DNA of 64,000 bases, taken from contig NZ_QOKW01000009.1 of NCBI RefSeq assembly GCF_008365375.1, forward strand, positions 62,001-126,000. The letters are read 5' to 3'. Shown here piece after piece: positions 47,871 through 57,192 of the stretch. A model generated the notes under the pieces. That model saw only the letters and a list, made by a program, of their open reading frames with translations. It made no database searches and was not told where the DNA came from. A program made the position numbers and the translations under genes. Position 1 is the first letter of the stretch. Every line of letters starts with the position of its first letter. The DNA is from Roseomonas genomospecies 6. GTDB lineage: Bacteria > Pseudomonadota > Alphaproteobacteria > Azospirillales > Azospirillaceae.

Positions 47871-48920
47871 ATGGACACGGTCAGAGCCAGGATCATCGAC
47901 GAACTCGTGCAGGTAGGGCTGTGGCTGGATCAAACCGCCACCGTCGCGTCCCGGCACAGCATCGTCGCAGCGCATCGGACCCTACAGACCAAAGGGATGC
48001 TCTTCGGTTCGCGGAATGCGAAGCGCGACCCCAGGGACGTGCCGGCGTGGCTGACGGACTTCCGTGCCGAGCAGCGCCTTGACGCGATCCACATCGGCGT
48101 TCGCTCCAGCACATCCGAGGTCATGTTGGTGACCGGGTGCCTGCCGGCGGACCTGCCTGACGATGTGCGTTCCGATTTCGCGACGTGCATCACCATGATG
48201 CCGGCTTGGCTCAGTGGTCCTCTTGGTCGCTCCCTGTCGGACGGAGACCTGCGTGTGGCCGTTCTCGACGCGGCCGCTATGGCCGCCCTGCCGCGTTGGT
48301 TGGCGCTCACCCTGGCGGACGCACGCTGGCATCACGCCGGAAGCGGTGTGCTGCTCTGCTGCGACCGCTGCATCCTCGCCACGTTCGGCGCACAGGACGG
48401 CTTGGATGTTGGCCCGCATTACGACTTCGGACCGTTGCAGGTGCCCGGTCCGGTTGCCGATCCGAAGAAGCGGGTGCTCGCAGAGGCAATCGCGTTCTAT
48501 GAAGCGGTGGCCGGCGCTCTGTTTATGCGGGCTGGCGACGTCGCCGCCGAAGTCCTGCGGACCGCTCTCATGGACGACGGCGGTCGCATCATCGATCGTG
48601 CTTGGGACCGCCACAGCAGGACTTCCGGCCATTGGAAGAACTCTGTTGCGCATTGGATCGCTACGCAGATGACGGGTGGCATCGGCCCAGGCGAATACCC
48701 GCGCTGCTTTGCCGACAGCGTTCTTCGTCATCTGGCTGGCGGCTGTCGCTGCACCAAACCGGAAGCGTTGGCTCACGCCATCGTGTATGCGCTGACGGAA
48801 GACGGATATTCCTGCACACGCCACCGGGTTCAGGGGGCGCTGGAGATTGCGGCCGCGTGTTACATGACCTCCGACGAGACGGTTCGCAGCGCCGTCACGC
48901 ATCCCGAGGGACACGCCTGA
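47871..48920 (+). CDS. unrecognised protein of the ATPase-Hsp70 cluster (349 aa)
   Basis: Start ATG 47871 after GGAGACGGG; the frame upstream overlaps the relic and looks non-coding. Visible: an N-terminal helical part (RARIIDELVQVGLWLDQTATVASRHSIVAAHRTL), LLCCDRCILATFG with a Cys cluster, and a helical C-terminal part with GGCRCTKPEALAHAIVYALTEDGYSCTRHR, which may bind metal. No known family. Confidence 0.6.
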   Translation: MDTVRARIIDELVQVGLWLDQTATVASRHSIVAAHRTLQTKGMLFGSRNAKRDPRDVPAWLTDFRAEQRLDAIHIGVRSSTSEVMLVTGCLPADLPDDVRSDFATCITMMPAWLSGPLGRSLSDGDLRVAVLDAAAMAALPRWLALTLADARWHHAGSGVLLCCDRCILATFGAQDGLDVGPHYDFGPLQVPGPVADPKKRVLAEAIAFYEAVAGALFMRAGDVAAEVLRTALMDDGGRIIDRAWDRHSRTSGHWKNSVAHWIATQMTGGIGPGEYPRCFADSVLRHLAGGCRCTKPEALAHAIVYALTEDGYSCTRHRVQGALEIAAACYMTSDETVRSAVTHPEGHA

Positions 48921-48954
48921 TTGATAAGTGATGCAGAGATAGGCTGATGGCTGC

Positions 48955-50067
48955 TTGACGGCTAAGCACAAGCGCGGCTATGTGCAAGCCACCATGCCCT
49001 ATATCGACGATCCTTCACAGCCATACGAATTGTCTGCTCGCAGGCTCAAGAACACGCCCGTCGAACGATGCTTGGCGTCGGGGCATCCCGACTACCGAAT
49101 GATCGGTGATGGCCTCTTCGATGTCGTTGTAAACGGCCGTCGAATCGGTTTTCTCAGCGAGGGGAACTTTATGTTCGCCCTACTTGACGGCCGTCTCGGC
49201 TACATCTGCGAGCGCAATCCAGAAACCGACCATGTTGGACCCAAGTCGTTCAATGACAGAACTCCGTCAAGAACCACAAACGCGATGCGAGATTACTTGG
49301 GGCAGCAGTTCGGCGTGCGCAACGCGATCAACCTCGTGGCGGTGCGGGAATTTGCACAGCAAATGATTGCGCTGGACGCAGGCATTCACGGTGTCATGGA
49401 CCCACAGGGAAGCCGTTTCATCACGAAGATGAAGGAACGTGTCCGAGACGGGCAGAGGGCATTGACGGCCCGCGGCGATCTGATTGTTCCCTGCGGGAAG
49501 CGTACAGAGGATGGACGGCTGCTGGTCGACGTCTACGCAGGCGACGCCCAGCAGCCCTTGGATCGCGTTCCGTTCAGTGAAGGTTTGGTTGCTACCGGCG
49601 TTGGCAGTGGACAGGTCGGGTTACAGCGTCTTCGGATTATAGAATCACGATACTACGCCGATGCCCAGTTGTCCCCTGCGGACCGCCACCGCATTGAACA
49701 AGTATTAGAAGCCGATGATCTGGAAGCACTGAGTAACGAGGCAGATTTCTTGGAGCGCGCACTCGACTACAAGGTAGCCGCTGTGACGTTCCTGGGCTCG
49801 TGGACGAACCATATCAAACGCCTGCAGGAGGTTCGCAATGCCGACCAGGTAATCAGGCTTGTCAACGCTGATGTCGCGAATGTCGACGAACTTCTCGATC
49901 GCGGCAACAATCTGATGCAACTGGTCGGGTGGAAGGAGGATCGTCAAACCGAAGTGCGCGAGCAGCCAGACCTTGCCGTCGCCGCCCGCCTTGCATCCGA
50001 CATTAGAAGCCTGTTGGAACGGGCGGATGCCATCGTGCAGCGCAACTCTCAGGGCACCGACCGATAA
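48955..50067 (+). CDS. unrecognised protein of the ATPase-Hsp70 cluster (~357-370 aa)
   Basis: The frame can begin at TTG 48955 or, more conventionally, at ATG 48994 (MPYIDDPSQPYEL). Features: a basic N-terminal half (SRFITKMKERVRDGQRALTARGDLIVPCGKR) and a helical C-terminal half rich in acidic residues (SPADRHRIEQVLEADDLEALSNEADFLERAL). Follows the preceding gene by about 35 bp. Not recognised; no catalytic motif found. Confidence 0.6.
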   Translation: MTAKHKRGYVQATMPYIDDPSQPYELSARRLKNTPVERCLASGHPDYRMIGDGLFDVVVNGRRIGFLSEGNFMFALLDGRLGYICERNPETDHVGPKSFNDRTPSRTTNAMRDYLGQQFGVRNAINLVAVREFAQQMIALDAGIHGVMDPQGSRFITKMKERVRDGQRALTARGDLIVPCGKRTEDGRLLVDVYAGDAQQPLDRVPFSEGLVATGVGSGQVGLQRLRIIESRYYADAQLSPADRHRIEQVLEADDLEALSNEADFLERALDYKVAAVTFLGSWTNHIKRLQEVRNADQVIRLVNADVANVDELLDRGNNLMQLVGWKEDRQTEVREQPDLAVAARLASDIRSLLERADAIVQRNSQGTDR

Positions 50068-50354
50068 TGTCTGCTCATGGACGATGACCGAAGCGGACAA
50101 CGCGGTCGCACGATCGAAAGGTTAAGCACTGCCGCCTCGGTGCCTTCCAATGATGAAGGCACCAGTACCTGTTCAGGTCGGTATCGTCCAAGATAGACCG
50201 ACGTACGCACTAACGCAGTGGATGTCCTTGCCACTTGTCAGATCGCCTATTTTGTTCCCGCCTTGACCGTCCAACCATCTCTGCGGGCAACGTTTGCGCC
50301 CAGGCCGCGATCGGTGTAGCGTTCTCTTGGCCGGTGTGCATTCGGAAGCGCTAC

Positions 50355-51767
50355 ATGGTAGATGACGAAGACTTCGGAACCCTAATTGAAGCCGGGACGG
50401 TAGCGGAGCGGTGGGACGCCGCGCGCCGGTTGATGGCGCGCCGCAAGCATCTGGAAGCGGCGGCCTCCCCCCGGTTTGATGAGGCACTCTCGTGGCTCGG
50501 GCATGCGGTGACACAAGGAACCGAGATCGATCGGTTGCTAGCCGTGGATGTGCTCGTCCGCATCGGCAACGCCGTCAAGACGCGGGCTGGAGATGTTGAA
50601 CGGGCGCTCCGTTCGGCACTGGGTTGCCCGTTGCCATCTTTGCGAGTGCTGGACGCGGCCGCACTCCCCCCAGCGGCTAAGGCGTCGGAGGTGCGCGAGA
50701 ATGTCGTGGGGGCGCTGAAGTTTGCTCCCGACGGGTGGGTCTTCCCGTGGCTCATCAGTACACTGGCCCAGGAGGAGCGGTCGGCACGTTGTCGCGCCGA
50801 GGCATTTGATCGACTGGTGGCGTGTGAACCTCGCGTCGAGGTCTGGCTCGATGCGTTGGCTGCTGAGGACTGGTCGCATGTCAGAGAAAAGGGCAACGCC
50901 GGTAAGACTGCCGTGCAGCGTGCGCGGGACATCCTTGCGGCCTTCAGCGACGCGATTTCCCGCCATCGGCGACAGATTGCCGTTGGCGATGCGACAGGCA
51001 TCGCGCTGCAGGCTGTACTTCGTGCCATAGCACCTCTGTCGCCGAATGCGCAGGCTCCGGCCGGCATCGACGGGGCAGCGATCGCTACGGCCAGTGCCGT
51101 AGATGGTTTGATCGCTGCCCGAATAGATCTTGTAGCCGAAGCCGATACGTACGCGGTTCTCGAAACCGTGTGGCGGTGGTGGCGGCCCCTTCCGTATCCG
51201 GAAGCCGTGGCCGAAGCGATGCGTCCGGTCGCGATGCTGATCGAAGGAGCAATCCGGCTCCGAGCCGGTCTTGGTCAGCGGTCAGAAGGTCTTGCCCAGC
51301 GTCTGACGCAGGCTCTTGGATCACAGAATGCGTCCCGCGCGGCTCTTACTACCCTCGCTGATCGAAGCGTTGGGCTATCCCCAGACGTCGATGATTGGCT
51401 GCGCGGTATCGAGCGAACGACTTCGTCAGGAGGCGACTCGACAGCGCTCGACCGCGTCGCCAGCCGTGACATCCTCGCCGCTCTGGCCCCCGTCTTCTCT
51501 GATGCCGTGCAGGCTGAGCGCCTCAGATGGCCAACGGATCGTCTCAAGGCGGTTGCCGTGGCAGTGGGTCGGCTCGGACGATCATTGGCGCTCGAAGAGG
51601 AAGGTGTTGCCGGCGAGCCAGTCGAGTTTCGCCCGGCCGTCCATGAGACCGTGGACGGTGTGACGCCACCAGATCCGAAGGTTGTGATTGTAGAGCCAAT
51701 GATCGTGCGGCGGCGGCGGGACGGCGGAGCAGACGTGCTCAGGAAGGCTATTGTGCGTCAGGCGTAA
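50355..51767 (+). CDS. unrecognised helical partner of the Hsp70-like protein
   Basis: A 470-aa protein from ATG 50355 (MVDDEDFGTLIEAG), mostly alpha-helical with repeated Ala/Arg/Leu-rich helices (WDAARRLMARRKHLEAAASPRFDEALSWLGHAV ... VLVRIGNAVKTRAGDVERALRSAL), suggesting HEAT/ARM-like repeats. The C terminus is Pro/Val-rich (DPKVVIVEPMIVRRRRDGG). The Hsp70-like gene starts 14 bp downstream, so they probably form a pair. Confidence 0.65.
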   Translation: MVDDEDFGTLIEAGTVAERWDAARRLMARRKHLEAAASPRFDEALSWLGHAVTQGTEIDRLLAVDVLVRIGNAVKTRAGDVERALRSALGCPLPSLRVLDAAALPPAAKASEVRENVVGALKFAPDGWVFPWLISTLAQEERSARCRAEAFDRLVACEPRVEVWLDALAAEDWSHVREKGNAGKTAVQRARDILAAFSDAISRHRRQIAVGDATGIALQAVLRAIAPLSPNAQAPAGIDGAAIATASAVDGLIAARIDLVAEADTYAVLETVWRWWRPLPYPEAVAEAMRPVAMLIEGAIRLRAGLGQRSEGLAQRLTQALGSQNASRAALTTLADRSVGLSPDVDDWLRGIERTTSSGGDSTALDRVASRDILAALAPVFSDAVQAERLRWPTDRLKAVAVAVGRLGRSLALEEEGVAGEPVEFRPAVHETVDGVTPPDPKVVIVEPMIVRRRRDGGADVLRKAIVRQA

Positions 51768-51781
51768 CCGAGGGGGAAGGA

Positions 51782-53587
51782 ATGGGCTTAGAAAACGCGC
51801 GGGCCGTGGTGTCCGCGTTCCTCGACCGATTAGAAGTGTTAGATGACCGCCGACTGCGGTTGCCCGATGGCGTTGTTTCGCGTGGTGACTTCGAGGCGCT
51901 GGCGGTGCTCGCAGACTATGCGCGGTCACCGTGGGGCATGGTTGACGGAGATCAGGTCCCGGCGTCGGCAGACCCGGAAGCCCCACCTACCCGACGTCCG
52001 AATATTTCCGTAGTGTGGAACGGTTCCGATGGTCCGCCCGAGGATGAAATTCGGTTGTGCCTGGATTTCGGGACGGCAATGTCCAAGGCGTGGGCGACGG
52101 GACCAAATGATACGACCGTCTTTCCTTTAGTCCTGGGCGCCGCCGCTGGCGAAGGCGATTCGCTCGCGCTGCCTTCCGTCATCTACATATCCGACCGCGG
52201 CAAGGTCTTCGTGGGCAGGGATGCCGAAGACCACTCGATCGTTGATGCGAACCCGTCGCGTTCGCGCTTTGAAAACATTAAGCGTTTACTGACCGAACGC
52301 AACGTGGGAACAGATCTCGACGAGGTGCGCGTTGCTCCATCGATTGATCCCACGGGACTGCTCTCCGAAGGTGATCTTCTCACCCTGTTTCTTGCGCGGC
52401 TGATTGATCTCGCACTCGTTGCACTGGAAGACCTTGTGGAAGTTGCGGATGATGCCGCGCGCCAACGGTTGCGACGAGTCAAGCGTCGTGTAGGCATTCC
52501 CTGTTTTGCGGATGCCGTGGACGAAACGGCAAAAGGGAGTGGCAGAGCAGCCTGGGCAGAGGGTGTGTTGCGCCGCCTCATACATCGAGCGCAGGTGGTT
52601 GCTGACACTCTACATGGTCGCTGGGGCGATCTGGACACAACGTCGGTCAGCGCGGTCATGGAGGCCGTTCGAAGCGGAGAACGTGAACACGACGCCAATC
52701 TGGCATGCGCGGACTTTGCCGTCCGCGAACCGATCGCCGCTGGCGCATCGCGGTTCTCGGCTTCCTTCGGCTCGGCAGTGATTGGATCCGAAGGATCAAA
52801 CGTACGCCCTCTGTTCATGGTCGTGGACGCGGGTGCCGGCACCACTGACTTCGCCATGTTTCAGGCGATGGGGCTCGAAGGCGGCGGCTTCAAGTATGGC
52901 TTGCTCAAGCCGACCGTCCGCATGAGCCGGATCGCAGGTAACGCGGTTGACGCCATTGTCCTTGAGGAAATGTTCAGGGTCTGCGGCATTGATCCGATTA
53001 CTGGTCGACCGCGCACTGATGACGATTTTCGTTACCTTCTGGCGGATGCGAGAAACCAAGTCAGGGACGTCAAGCGTGACGTCTTCATGAACGGTTTCAC
53101 GGAGATTGTGCTGAAACCAAATGCGGAAGGAGTAGTCCAGCGCGAGGCGATCATGTCGCACGCGAAATATCAACAGTACATTTTGGATCTAACCAGGATC
53201 CGCGACAGCATCGTTGATGCTGCTGTCGACAGTCAGTTTGCTGAACTGATCGCGGACAGAAACCTGCGGCAGGGGCCGGCGCTTATCCGCGTAGTACTGA
53301 CGGGCGGTAGCGCCGCACTGCCTCTTATTCGAAACCTCGCCTCGGGCGAGATCGAGGTAAAGGGAGCGCGGTTCAAGTTCGGTGAGATCGAGGTTCTGCC
53401 GGGCTGGGTGAACCGCCTCGAACGCGATATGTCGCAGTTGGTTGCATCCGGATTTGCTCAAAGCGCGGTCGCGATCGGAGGCGCTGTTCCTGTGCTTCCG
53501 GAAGAACTTCGGGATCTTCGGGCGGTCGTCAGCCCTGCGCTGCCTGGAAAGCGCGTCCTTGAGCGTTATCCCGTAAAAGGTGTGTGA
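51782..53587 (+). CDS. Hsp70/actin-superfamily ATPase
   Basis: A 601-aa protein from ATG 51782 after GGGGGAAGGA. Nucleotide-site motifs of the actin/Hsp70 fold are in order: phosphate-1 LCLDFGTAMSKAW (residue ~98), phosphate-2 MVVDAGAGTTDFAMF (~345) and adenosine VVLTGGSAALPLI (~505). No DnaK substrate-binding domain follows, and ~80 extra residues precede the first motif. It is therefore a stand-alone ATPase of the Hsp70/StbA type, not a general chaperone. Last gene of the plus-strand cluster. Confidence 0.8.
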   Translation: MGLENARAVVSAFLDRLEVLDDRRLRLPDGVVSRGDFEALAVLADYARSPWGMVDGDQVPASADPEAPPTRRPNISVVWNGSDGPPEDEIRLCLDFGTAMSKAWATGPNDTTVFPLVLGAAAGEGDSLALPSVIYISDRGKVFVGRDAEDHSIVDANPSRSRFENIKRLLTERNVGTDLDEVRVAPSIDPTGLLSEGDLLTLFLARLIDLALVALEDLVEVADDAARQRLRRVKRRVGIPCFADAVDETAKGSGRAAWAEGVLRRLIHRAQVVADTLHGRWGDLDTTSVSAVMEAVRSGEREHDANLACADFAVREPIAAGASRFSASFGSAVIGSEGSNVRPLFMVVDAGAGTTDFAMFQAMGLEGGGFKYGLLKPTVRMSRIAGNAVDAIVLEEMFRVCGIDPITGRPRTDDDFRYLLADARNQVRDVKRDVFMNGFTEIVLKPNAEGVVQREAIMSHAKYQQYILDLTRIRDSIVDAAVDSQFAELIADRNLRQGPALIRVVLTGGSAALPLIRNLASGEIEVKGARFKFGEIEVLPGWVNRLERDMSQLVASGFAQSAVAIGGAVPVLPEELRDLRAVVSPALPGKRVLERYPVKGV

Positions 53588-53652
53588 ACAAGCGGGGGCG
53601 GTTCTCGGGCGGGGCAGCCCGCCACTCCTCGACGACACGCTCCCTCAGAACG

Positions 53653-53705
53653 TGCCTGCTCCCGGAAACGAAGGAGAGCGGCGCCTTGCGGTGCCGCCCC
53701 ACCAA
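53653..53705 (+). repeat. 53-bp repeat, copy A (hairpin-forming)
   Basis: Matches 56966-57018 at most positions without gaps; the core is GCGGCGCCTTGCGGTGCCGC, a palindromic hairpin. It lies next to a nuclease relic. Confidence 0.68.
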
Positions 53706-53708
53706 CCT

Positions 53709-53904
53709 TGCCTGGACGCGACGCGGTGCTGGCCTCGAACTGAACGTGGTGCACGATGGGGCCGCGCGACATGACGAGGTCGTAGCCATCATCGAACTCG
53801 CTGCGCATCACTTCGACATCCACCAGTCTGCGGCGCCACAAATCGCGGAGAGCGTCACCGATGAACACGTGCTCGATGATCCGCTCCCGCAGCGTCGAAT
53901 GCGT
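53709..53904 (-). pseudogene. relic of a PD-(D/E)xK-type nuclease gene
   Basis: On the minus strand the frame reads STLRERIIEHVFIGDALRDLW, then DVEVMRSEFDDGYDLVMS and IVHHVQFEAS. This is the N-terminal nuclease pattern of a family with D-GYDLV ... HVQ(L/F)KAS. Upstream the frame is broken, and downstream it runs into the 53-bp repeat, so only a fragment is left. Confidence 0.5.
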
Positions 53905-54043
53905 GGAGCGGAGCGGGTTCAGCCGCTTGCAGGATTTCGTGAGGCGGAGTGGTCAGAGGCCGGGGCCATCCGACGTTGTTGCCGTCGCCCAGGTCGTCCG
54001 TCTCCTCTTCGACAAGGGCGATGACGGTAGTGGCGGAGTCGGA

Positions 54044-55078
54044 TCAGAAACTGTGCAGCACCTTCCGCGCTCGCGTGTCGTAGAGCACGATGCACTCGGG
54101 GGTTAGGTTGACGGCGTGCGTCACCGTGGTGATGTCGACGGGATTGCTGATGGTCGGGTTGTTGCCGTCGTAGCCGGTCAGCAGGAAGGGCGTATTCAGG
54201 CCGCCGATCACGAGCACGCGCAGATTGCCCTTGGTTGCCCGCGCCTCGTCGACCGACATGTTGAACGATCGCGACCACCCCGACGACGGCCAGGCAGCGG
54301 CGTCGAGAATCGAGTTCGACCTTGCGACGGCGACGCCGCCGTTGCGTTGAGACAATTTGATCACCTTGCGCTTGGCGCCGTAGGCGTTCCCCCCGATGTA
54401 CGAATCCAGGTCCTGCGCGATGACGTCGGTGACAAATACGGTGTGGTAGGACGAGCCGATGCCGCTGGCGCTGTCGCTTGCCCGACTGGTCTGTACCGGG
54501 CTCGGTGTAGCGCTGACGGTGAGCATCTCGCGGTCAGCGTCGTAACGCGCGTGCTCGGCTTTTACCGGCACCGATACGATGACGGACTCGGATCCGGTCT
54601 TCGAGCGCAGGGCGGCCTTGATGATCGACGCCTGCCCGTCGATCCGGCTGCGGTAAGCGGCCGTGGTCTCGAACTCGTCTTTCTGCGACTTCTGGGCGGC
54701 CAGCGTGCGCAGCAGGTCGGGAATGGACGTCATTCGGCGCGAGCCGGACTCGACGAACTCCTGGCACGCCGACCTGTTTGCCGATGCGGTGGAGGATGAC
54801 GCCGCGTACGTGGCCTTCGGTTCGGAAGGGGTGAAGGTGGTGGCCGGAATGGCCGAGGCGGACACAGGGGTGTCGCCTGGCGAGCATGCGGCACCATTCA
54901 TGGTATATGTGCTACCGGTTAGGCCGGAGCGGCAGTACGCAACGCTGCCACGGTTTGTCGCTGGCCCCGTATAGGACAGCCACGGCGAGCGGTTGACCTG
55001 CTGGCATCCTGCAACCAGCATTGCGGCAGCCAGGGCCATGAGGGCAGCGCCTGACGACAGGCGACGACACGACAACAT
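54044..55078 (-). CDS. predicted lipoprotein, function unknown
   Basis: A 344-aa protein from ATG 55078 after GGGGGAG. A signal peptide ends in a lipobox LVAGC (Cys ~25), so it should be lipidated and face the periplasm. A Ser/Thr-rich linker follows, then a region with KSQKDEFETTAAYRSRID and beta-rich segments to the end (NLRVLVIGGLNTPFLLTGYDGNNP). The DEFETTAAYRxR pattern is seen in other envelope proteins of unknown function. Confidence 0.7.
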   Translation of the reverse strand: MLSCRRLSSGAALMALAAAMLVAGCQQVNRSPWLSYTGPATNRGSVAYCRSGLTGSTYTMNGAACSPGDTPVSASAIPATTFTPSEPKATYAASSSTASANRSACQEFVESGSRRMTSIPDLLRTLAAQKSQKDEFETTAAYRSRIDGQASIIKAALRSKTGSESVIVSVPVKAEHARYDADREMLTVSATPSPVQTSRASDSASGIGSSYHTVFVTDVIAQDLDSYIGGNAYGAKRKVIKLSQRNGGVAVARSNSILDAAAWPSSGWSRSFNMSVDEARATKGNLRVLVIGGLNTPFLLTGYDGNNPTISNPVDITTVTHAVNLTPECIVLYDTRARKVLHSF

Positions 55079-55198
55079 ATTCGCTGCTCCCCCTTCACCA
55101 TGGCATCATCCAAGAATACAGGTGAAGGAGTCATGTGCAACTGATGCTTGGCATTGCGGCGGATTCTTCCCGGAACGCCTCAGCACTTCGAGCACCGC

Positions 55199-55435
55199 TC
55201 ACACCGCGGCGATCGACATCTGGACGCCATAAGCGGCGCAGATGCGCCCAGCCTCCTCGGGGTGCTGCCGGCCGACGTCGAACAGGTGGATCCGCCGGTG
55301 TCGGTCGGGCCAGTAGGTTCCGTAGCAGAGCACCTGACCAAGGGCATGGCTCCAGAACCGACCAGCCTTCACTTCGACGATCTCCTCCTTCGTCAGCAGG
55401 TCGCACCAGCCGCCGCCGCACTTCACCTCGCGCAC
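55199..55435 (-). CDS. nuclease-like C-terminal fragment (probable continuation of the upstream gene)
   Basis: A 78-aa frame: MREVKCGGGWCDLLTKEEIVEVKAGRFWSHALGQVLCYGTYWP. The E-V-K within EEIVEVKAGRFW followed by ALGQ suggests a PD-(D/E)xK-type nuclease core. It overlaps the end of 55423-56409. The region upstream in this frame (APVQREAFFRDREAQRIGAV) also looks coding, so a frameshift between the two frames is likely. Confidence 0.55.
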   Translation of the reverse strand: MREVKCGGGWCDLLTKEEIVEVKAGRFWSHALGQVLCYGTYWPDRHRRIHLFDVGRQHPEEAGRICAAYGVQMSIAAV

Positions 55436-56409
55436 CGCGCCGATGCGTTGCGCTTCACGGTCGCGGAAAAACGCCTCCCGCTGGACGGGGGCATCCGCTG
55501 CAGCACCTGCCGGTCGGCGCTCACGCGGATAATGGTCGGCACGGTGTCGGCGAGACGTTTCGCGCGGACCTCGCCCGGCGCAGCCGGAGCGGGCGCGTTC
55601 AGTGGTTTCGTGGACTGCTTCGCAGCCGGCGTCTTCGTCTTCGGCACCACGGCGGCGGCCGACGTCGAAGGCATGGCCGGCAGATCACCGGCAACGAGAT
55701 CCCGCAGCGACCGCGGGCCGCGGTACGGGACGGCGGAGAACGCCGCTTCCGCTGGGGCTTCGACGCCACGAACCACAGCGCCGACGTCGGCCACCGGCGC
55801 GTTCGACGTCGCGCTGGTCGGCGACGCATCCGTTGCCGGCAGATCCGACGTTACGGGCACCGACGTCGCTGTGCCGGGTGCGGGAGAAGCCGCGTTTCCG
55901 TCCAAGGCGGGGTCGCCAGCCTGCGTGGAGGGCGCCGCGCCGCCTGCCTGCTGTTTGAGCAGCCATGCTTGGTATGCGGCCCGCCGCTCGCGCTCGCGGA
56001 TCGAGTAGGGTGATGGCCTCGGTGACGACTCGTCTGCGGGTCCGACCGCGCTCGCCGGCGACCCGGACTGTAAGGCGAGATACTCCTCGATACGCTTTGC
56101 CGCCTCCAGGCGCCGAATGCGATCGGCTTCAGCCGCAGCCCGTGCCCTTTCTCGGTCCTTGACCTTCTTCTCGGCGTGCCTGGTATCGTCGGCCTGCTTG
56201 CGCGCCTCCTTCAGTGCCTTGCGCTTGGCTTGCTTCTCCGTCAGCGTGGATTTCGGGGGAGGACGCGTTCTGCCCATCAGCCGAATACTCTGCGCCGGCG
56301 CCGCGTCGTTGGGCGCGCGCACGTCGTCGGCGCCGCGCTTTCGAATGACCTCAATCTCCAGGATGGAGGAATGCCGCTTGCGCTTCGATTTGGACTTGGC
56401 CTCGGGCAT
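55423..56409 (-). CDS. Ala/Pro-rich coiled-coil protein, probably frameshifted
   Basis: A 328-aa frame. The basic N terminus (MPEAKSKSKRKRHSSI) is followed by a charged coiled coil (LTEKQAKRKALKEARKQADDTRHAEKKVKDRERARAAAEADR) and a long Ala/Pro/Thr low-complexity linker. The last ~30 residues look out of frame relative to the nuclease-like fragment at 55199-55435. I infer one original gene with an N-terminal linker and a C-terminal nuclease-like domain. Confidence 0.55.
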   Translation of the reverse strand: MPEAKSKSKRKRHSSILEIEVIRKRGADDVRAPNDAAPAQSIRLMGRTRPPPKSTLTEKQAKRKALKEARKQADDTRHAEKKVKDRERARAAAEADRIRRLEAAKRIEEYLALQSGSPASAVGPADESSPRPSPYSIRERERRAAYQAWLLKQQAGGAAPSTQAGDPALDGNAASPAPGTATSVPVTSDLPATDASPTSATSNAPVADVGAVVRGVEAPAEAAFSAVPYRGPRSLRDLVAGDLPAMPSTSAAAVVPKTKTPAAKQSTKPLNAPAPAAPGEVRAKRLADTVPTIIRVSADRQVLQRMPPSSGRRFSATVKRNASARCAR

Positions 56410-56605
56410 GATTCCGTCCGCGGCACGACGTAGGGCTCTCGAACTCGATCATTGCCCAATGTCGTGTCAACGGCAACGCTGGTTCAGCACATTGTCGAGG
56501 GCGAACCCTTCCGGCGCAATGTCGAGGGATGGCTGCCGTCGGAAGGGTTTCAGGCGCCAGCGCGCACCGGGCAAGGGAAAGACCGGCGCTTTGACGTGAG
56601 TCCGT

Positions 56606-56839
56606 TCACGCGATCGGCCGCGGCCTCGCCGGTCCCAGCCGATGAACCTCAACCCGCACCATCTCGCAGGCGAAGCCGTCGGCGCGCAGCATGTTGAAGG
56701 CATCGCCAAGGTCTTCCGCCGGCGTCACCGACAACGCTGCGTCCCCTTCCAATCGCTGCTGGTCGCGCAGCACCGCCATCGCGCGCTCCGCGTCGTCGGG
56801 CTGGCGGAGTCGGATCACCGGGATCGTCATGTTCGTCAT
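56606..56839 (-). CDS. 77-aa hypothetical protein
   Basis: MTNMTIPVIRLRQPDDAERAMAVLRDQQRLEGDAALSV... ends near the 3' side of an intergenic region. Short, acidic/helical. No family recognised and no neighbouring partner. Confidence 0.5.
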   Translation of the reverse strand: MTNMTIPVIRLRQPDDAERAMAVLRDQQRLEGDAALSVTPAEDLGDAFNMLRADGFACEMVRVEVHRLGPARPRPIA

Positions 56840-56965
56840 CGTGGTATCCGCTCCCGATTCGGCGCCGGGGTCTCAACCGCCGCTTGGCCCATCAGGCAGC
56901 CTCATTCGCTCTTGCCGGTCCGCCGATCTTCCTGGCCAACCTTCTGAGCGATTGCCCTCAAGGCA

Positions 56966-57018
56966 TGCCCGCTCCCTGGAGCGCAGGAGGGCGGCGCCTC
57001 GCGGCGCCGCCCCACCAA
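56966..57018 (+). repeat. 53-bp repeat, copy B
   Basis: The core GCGGCGCCTCGCGGCGCCGC forms a strong hairpin. Pairs with 53653-53705. The rest of 56840-57192 shows no gene. Confidence 0.68.
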
Positions 57019-57152
57019 TCGTCGACGGCCATCGGGTTCCCACCCTGTACCGTGCTGAACATGGTAACAGGCGAACAAGTGCGATCAACCCCGCCAAGCG
57101 TCGTAGAAATATCCTAGGCGGGGTGAATTCCGGACCGGCTGAGCCGGTCTGG

Positions 57153-57180
57153 AAGAGGGGCCGGCTATGAGGCCCCTCTT
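57153..57180 (-). terminator. hairpin downstream of island trxB
   Basis: AAGAGGGGCC and GGCCCCTCTT arms around GGCTATGA, about 12 bp after the trxB stop. Confidence 0.7.
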
Positions 57181-57192
57181 GTTCAAGCCTGG

